Assembly (NCBI GenBank): GCA_003427395.1
Contig: BFEA01000691.1
Span: 153,573-177,010 of the forward strand
Length of the DNA: 23,438 nt
Direction of reading: 5' to 3'
Source: Chara braunii
Taxonomy: Eukaryota > Streptophyta > Charophyceae > Charales > Characeae
Below the pieces are notes generated by a model. That model searched no databases. It saw only the letters and a program-made list of their open reading frames with translations, and had not been told where the DNA came from. This document shows, one piece after another, positions 19,945 through 23,438 of this stretch. How positions within the stretch are numbered: the stretch's first letter is position 1; every line of letters starts with the position of its first letter. Made by a program: the position numbers and the translations under genes.

Positions 19945-20881
19945 TCATATAATTCCTACAGACTGATAAGATCCCAATATGAATCAGATAAATAGCCCCC
20001 ATGGAGTACTTCCGAAAGAGGTATCCCTTACGTAAATAAACATGGACTAGGCTTACAATATATAACTTAAGGGAATGCCCTCAAGAATTTGATCTCAAGT
20101 CCTTAGCTCCCGAAATGAATGGCCCTAACCTGGAAAGGTTCAAGCAAGGGTCCAACTTACGACTTAACAGAATAATCTAAACGTTAGATCCCACCCACTA
20201 CCATTCCAACTGCCTCTAGGATCAATTACTTAGCCTTGGTCTCACGCAAATGCAGAAATACCATGTTGATGTAAAGACCCTTACGGCCATAATAAGTACC
20301 TCAGACAACCATATCCATGGATAAACGTGCTTAGCCTTATCGATGCTGCTTCACCTTTCCTTAGCCATGCCACTTGGGCAAGGCATCGTCCCATCCCATC
20401 AACTATCAACTTGAAGGTCGTAAGCAGATTACATCCGCATATAGTCAGCACACTTATCACTCCCCTGTCACTCATATTTCACCAAACGCATCGTCTCTCT
20501 CAATCGGCCCGTTATACAAACAAGGAGAGGATAATAACACTTCACCCAACAATCCGGCTTACTTAATACTTACCGGACTCCCTTACACAATCTTGGCACG
20601 AACCCAAGCCCAGTCAATCACTACCACTCGTCTCAATTCTAGACTCTAGGCTCGTCTAACTAGAGTCCGTTCCTCCCTTTTTAGCAATCTCATCGCACCA
20701 TCTGTCTAGCTGATCCTTCCGCCAAATCGAAGGTAGAAATTCGGAATCTTCATAACCTTTTACTTAAACACTCATACAAACTTTTCGCAATCTATCACAC
20801 AAAATCTCAAAATTTCTCATATATGCGTGATTTTCTCTCAATCTACCCGGGTGTCGTTCCACCAGGGACAACGGTAGGCAA
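19945..20881 (-). other. 5' leader of the LTR element
   Basis: About 940 bases between the primer-binding site and the first coding-like frame, without a recognisable gene. It contains a perfect 8-bp hairpin GACTCTAG/CTAGAGTC with a 10-base loop at 20642-20667. The position, in the leader upstream of gag, is where packaging or dimerisation signals usually lie; that role is inference. Confidence 0.55.
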
Positions 20882-20905
20882 CCGTTATCCCCGGAAACGG
20901 TGCCA
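20882..20905 (-). promoter_or_regulatory. Primer-binding site, tRNA-Asp-like
   Basis: On the - strand the sequence TGGCACCGTTTCCGGGGAT starts two bases after the LTR end (ACA). It is complementary to a tRNA 3' end finishing ...GGTGCCA. Compared with the tRNA-Asp site of many plant Tat/Athila elements (TGGCGCCGTTGCCGGGGAT, from memory) it differs at two positions. It fixes the orientation of the element. Confidence 0.75.
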
Positions 20906-20907
20906 CC

Positions 20908-23438
20908 TGTCGAGCGCATCGGTCTAGCACCGCACGTCGCAGCGCGGGACCCTCTCGGCCGCGTCACGCAGGAATTGGACCAACCTTGCCGCGAACACAC
21001 AAATGGAGCTTCCTTAGGCCGCTCCGGCCGAGTGTGCCAGCCATACCTCTCGCGAGCCCCGACGACAGGATAAGGCCTACGCGAGGCACAACTTACCTCT
21101 ACCTTACGGGAGCTATCACCTCCCTTCGATGGGCGTATCCCCGCCGAGCTACCAGTTCACATTACGAAAGTTAATCAGTTGCAATCGCAGAGGTGGACCA
21201 ACCGAGGGCGTTTCTCATTCGTTGTAGCATAAGGGGTACGCGCGGTAATACGCCTATCGGGCCCGCACGCGAACCGACATCTTGGGGGGCTGAAGTCCCA
21301 AGCGCGACCCGACGTCGGTCGACTAGGACGCATCCCACGCACCACGCGCACACCACTTTAAGAACACAAAAATAAAACACACACACACGAAACGACACAA
21401 CACAAACAACGCGACCACGCTCCTAGCCCCTTCTCTAGTCGTCCCATAACTTTCCGACGTGGAAATCGAATAGGCGTCGCGCGCGGGACTTCGTATAAAA
21501 CCGCGCGGACACAAGGCTATCTCATATCGACTCGCAATGCAAACGTGCGCAAACAGCCGCAATGATGGCGTACTATGTAATGCCCATAATCGTGCGGCCC
21601 TCGTTAATCTCGAGGATCGCATTCGACACTCAAGTGTCGGCTGACACGTGCCTTGAGGGTAAATCTCTCGACGTTGGACAACCGTCATGCGCGGTTGAAG
21701 AACACACACCCTTTTCTGCACCTTATGCAGAGTGGGTGGTACAAAGATCCGCACCTGTGGTGGGAGTCGTTTCTTGCGGCCCTGGGATGAGTCCTACTCC
21801 AGGCCTGGGCGGAAGTCAAGGGGTTTGACTTTGACGGCTGTCACGGACTACAACGTCCAACCATACAAACTCCAAAAAGCAAAGGATAATAGAGGGTCTT
21901 CCTTCTCTCTCAAGTCACAATCCGGCTAGCCCTTATGCACAGATACATCAGATCTCTCGAATACTCAGGATACTCGTAAATATATCAGGGTTAGTTGTAT
22001 AGGATGATCCCTTCTCACAGTCACAGTGAGACTCCTCTCAGCCATATATGCATGTAATCGCAGGCAGTCACATCCAGAAGCGGAACCACAAATATACCTG
22101 CAATCACATCAAAGTTTCAATAAGAAGTTTACGCACTACACGGGGTCAACTCCAACCATTCCCTTCGCTCATACCCCTCGCTTTAGCCATACAAACCTCA
22201 CTCGTGCAACTCTTAAATAAATACTCAGTACTTTTGTTGGATGGTCATTCAATAAAGCCCGGGCGAAAACACAACAAAACAGTTCAATCACAAGGCTAAA
22301 GCCTTTAGGTTGAGTGAAAGGGGTGAACTGGAAATGAATCGTAAACCGACGAATCGGCAACCGACCTGATATCAGTGATAACAGAAGACGACCCTCGAGG
22401 GATCAAGCTGAATTTAGTCCTGAGCTTGAATCAGACAGCCCAAGGGACCTGTAAGACAAGATAGGTCAAATGCCCACGCTAAATCATCAGCATATGGGGG
22501 ATAAACCTCCATAGCACATTCTCACTCAAAACCACCGGCCAACTAAGTCCAAGCCTACCTCTACGCCAGTGCCCAAAGCAAAGGTAGACTAATGGCAGAA
22601 TCTCCCCTACTCATGGTGGATTCTCAGGGTCGCCACCTGTCAAAATATAATCTAACTCCTCTAAATCAAGAAAATTTCGGCAGCGCTTCCCGTAGGAAAA
22701 GTGTCTTTTCATAATTCATATCAGCCCGAATATGAAAACAGAAATAGTATTTGACTTCCCAGAGTCCAATTTTGTCTAACTCCTTGAATTAGCAAAAATT
22801 TGGGCAGCACTCCTTTTAAAAAAGGAGACTTCCCAAATTTTTACTAAGTCATGAATGAACTTTAGACAAGTTGAACTCTAAAAATTCAAGAATTAACTAA
22901 CTCCCTGGATCTATAGATATTTCGGCAGCGCTTCCCGTAGAGAAAGTAGCTTACCAAAATTTATACAAGGTCAAGTATAACAAAAGATCCCAGAAAATGC
23001 GAGAATTGATCTAAGTAAAAATAAAGTTAGCTCAGAAAATGCAGGAATTGACCTAACTCCTATCACTCTAGCACGTGGCGAGCCCCTAAAGCAACTACCT
23101 GTGAACCTGAAACCCAACCCAAGTAGTAATCTCACTCAGCCACATCCAGGTCAAACCATAAAGGTAAGTACTCTCAACAATCCAAAGCTCTTTAACAAAC
23201 AATAGTTCATGTTCCCTCTGTGAGTTATCTCTACATACCCAACTTACATAAGGCATAGGTCAGGCCACCTGAACTTACAGAGCGAGTCCATCTTAGGCAG
23301 GCCTAAGGTCAGAAGACCTAAACTGATAGAGCGTTATGACTTGGCCAAGGTATATACAAACAGAGGGCACAACTACTTCTCTCTTCTTTTGGCGTATGAC
23401 TAGATCACTCTAGTCGCCCTAAACTGTTTAAATATCCA
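20908..23438 (-). repeat. Right (5') LTR, cut by window end
   Basis: Second copy of the terminal repeat, beginning TGTCGAGC at 20908, directly right of the primer-binding site. Matching landmarks in the two copies are the TATAAAA motifs (7949, 21494), the 19-bp palindrome (8822, 22366), the three-unit repeat (9111, 22656) and the first two hairpin-array units (9723, about 23269). In two stretches of 120-130 bases compared by eye I counted 5 and about 11 differences. Confidence 0.88.

Larger units (their letters stand above)
7363..23438 (-). mobile_element. Large gag-only LTR retrotransposon (Ty3/gypsy-type), partial at right edge
   Basis: Two direct repeats (from 7363 and from 20908) flank an interior that carries gag with a CCHC knuckle on the - strand and a tRNA primer-binding site next to the right repeat on the same strand. 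The right repeat is therefore the 5' LTR and the left one the 3' LTR. The LTR 3' end reads ...GCTCGACA on the - strand (TGTCGAGC on +). The element exceeds 16 kb. No protease, reverse transcriptase, RNase H or integrase frame is visible anywhere inside, so it looks like a non-autonomous derivative (the TR-GAG or large retrotransposon derivative type). Mismatches between the LTRs are mostly C/T and G/A, as expected from deamination of methylated cytosine in an old insertion. Confidence 0.85.

Noticed and set aside
20882-20905. Possible tRNA gene fragment
   Set aside because: Only the 3' end complement is present and it sits two bases from the LTR edge, as a primer-binding site does.

Overview
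Type of DNA: eukaryotic repeat-rich intergenic sequence. No intact cellular gene, tRNA, rRNA or CRISPR array is visible. It holds a decayed non-LTR (LINE, L1-like) retrotransposon on the + strand and, to its right, a very large LTR retrotransposon on the - strand whose 5' LTR runs off the right edge. The LTR element has a primer-binding site resembling the complement of plant tRNA-Asp, an extra open frame before gag and very long LTRs. This resembles the Tat/Ogre branch of plant Ty3/gypsy elements, so a streptophyte (plant or charophyte alga) is the best guess. That is inference, not proof.
Layout: 1-371 simple repeats and a 10-11 bp minisatellite. 372-1473 has no recognisable gene. 1474-5871 is the LINE (ORF1-like remnant, then ORF2 with AP-endonuclease and reverse transcriptase, broken by many stops and frameshifts). 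5872-6519 is its probable 3' part, with a 196-bp-spaced duplication and a purine tract ending in poly(A). 6520-7362 is hairpin-rich flanking DNA. From 7363 to the end is the LTR element. Its left (3') LTR starts at 7363 and its right (5') LTR at 20908; the two align over about 2.53 kb, with roughly 4-8 % mismatches in the two stretches I compared by eye. On the - strand the element reads: 5' LTR, PBS (20905-20882), leader of about 1 kb, extra ORF (19944-19109, two frameshifts), gag with a CCHC knuckle (18866-17352, one in-frame TAG), then several kb without pol, then the 3' LTR.
How it works together: gag is nearly open but no protease, reverse transcriptase or integrase can be found, so the copy looks non-autonomous (gag-only) and would have depended on a partner element for reverse transcription and integration.
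Most unusual signal: 9719-10650 contains eleven related hairpin units. Nine share a 17-nt core (ACCTAAACTTATAGAGC or close variants). The flanking arms differ from unit to unit, yet in eight of these nine they remain complementary to each other. Two further units have a CCCC/GGGG form sharing ACTTAT in the loop, and related hairpins recur at 16236-16308. Other hairpins with differing but paired arms occur at 5857-6908.
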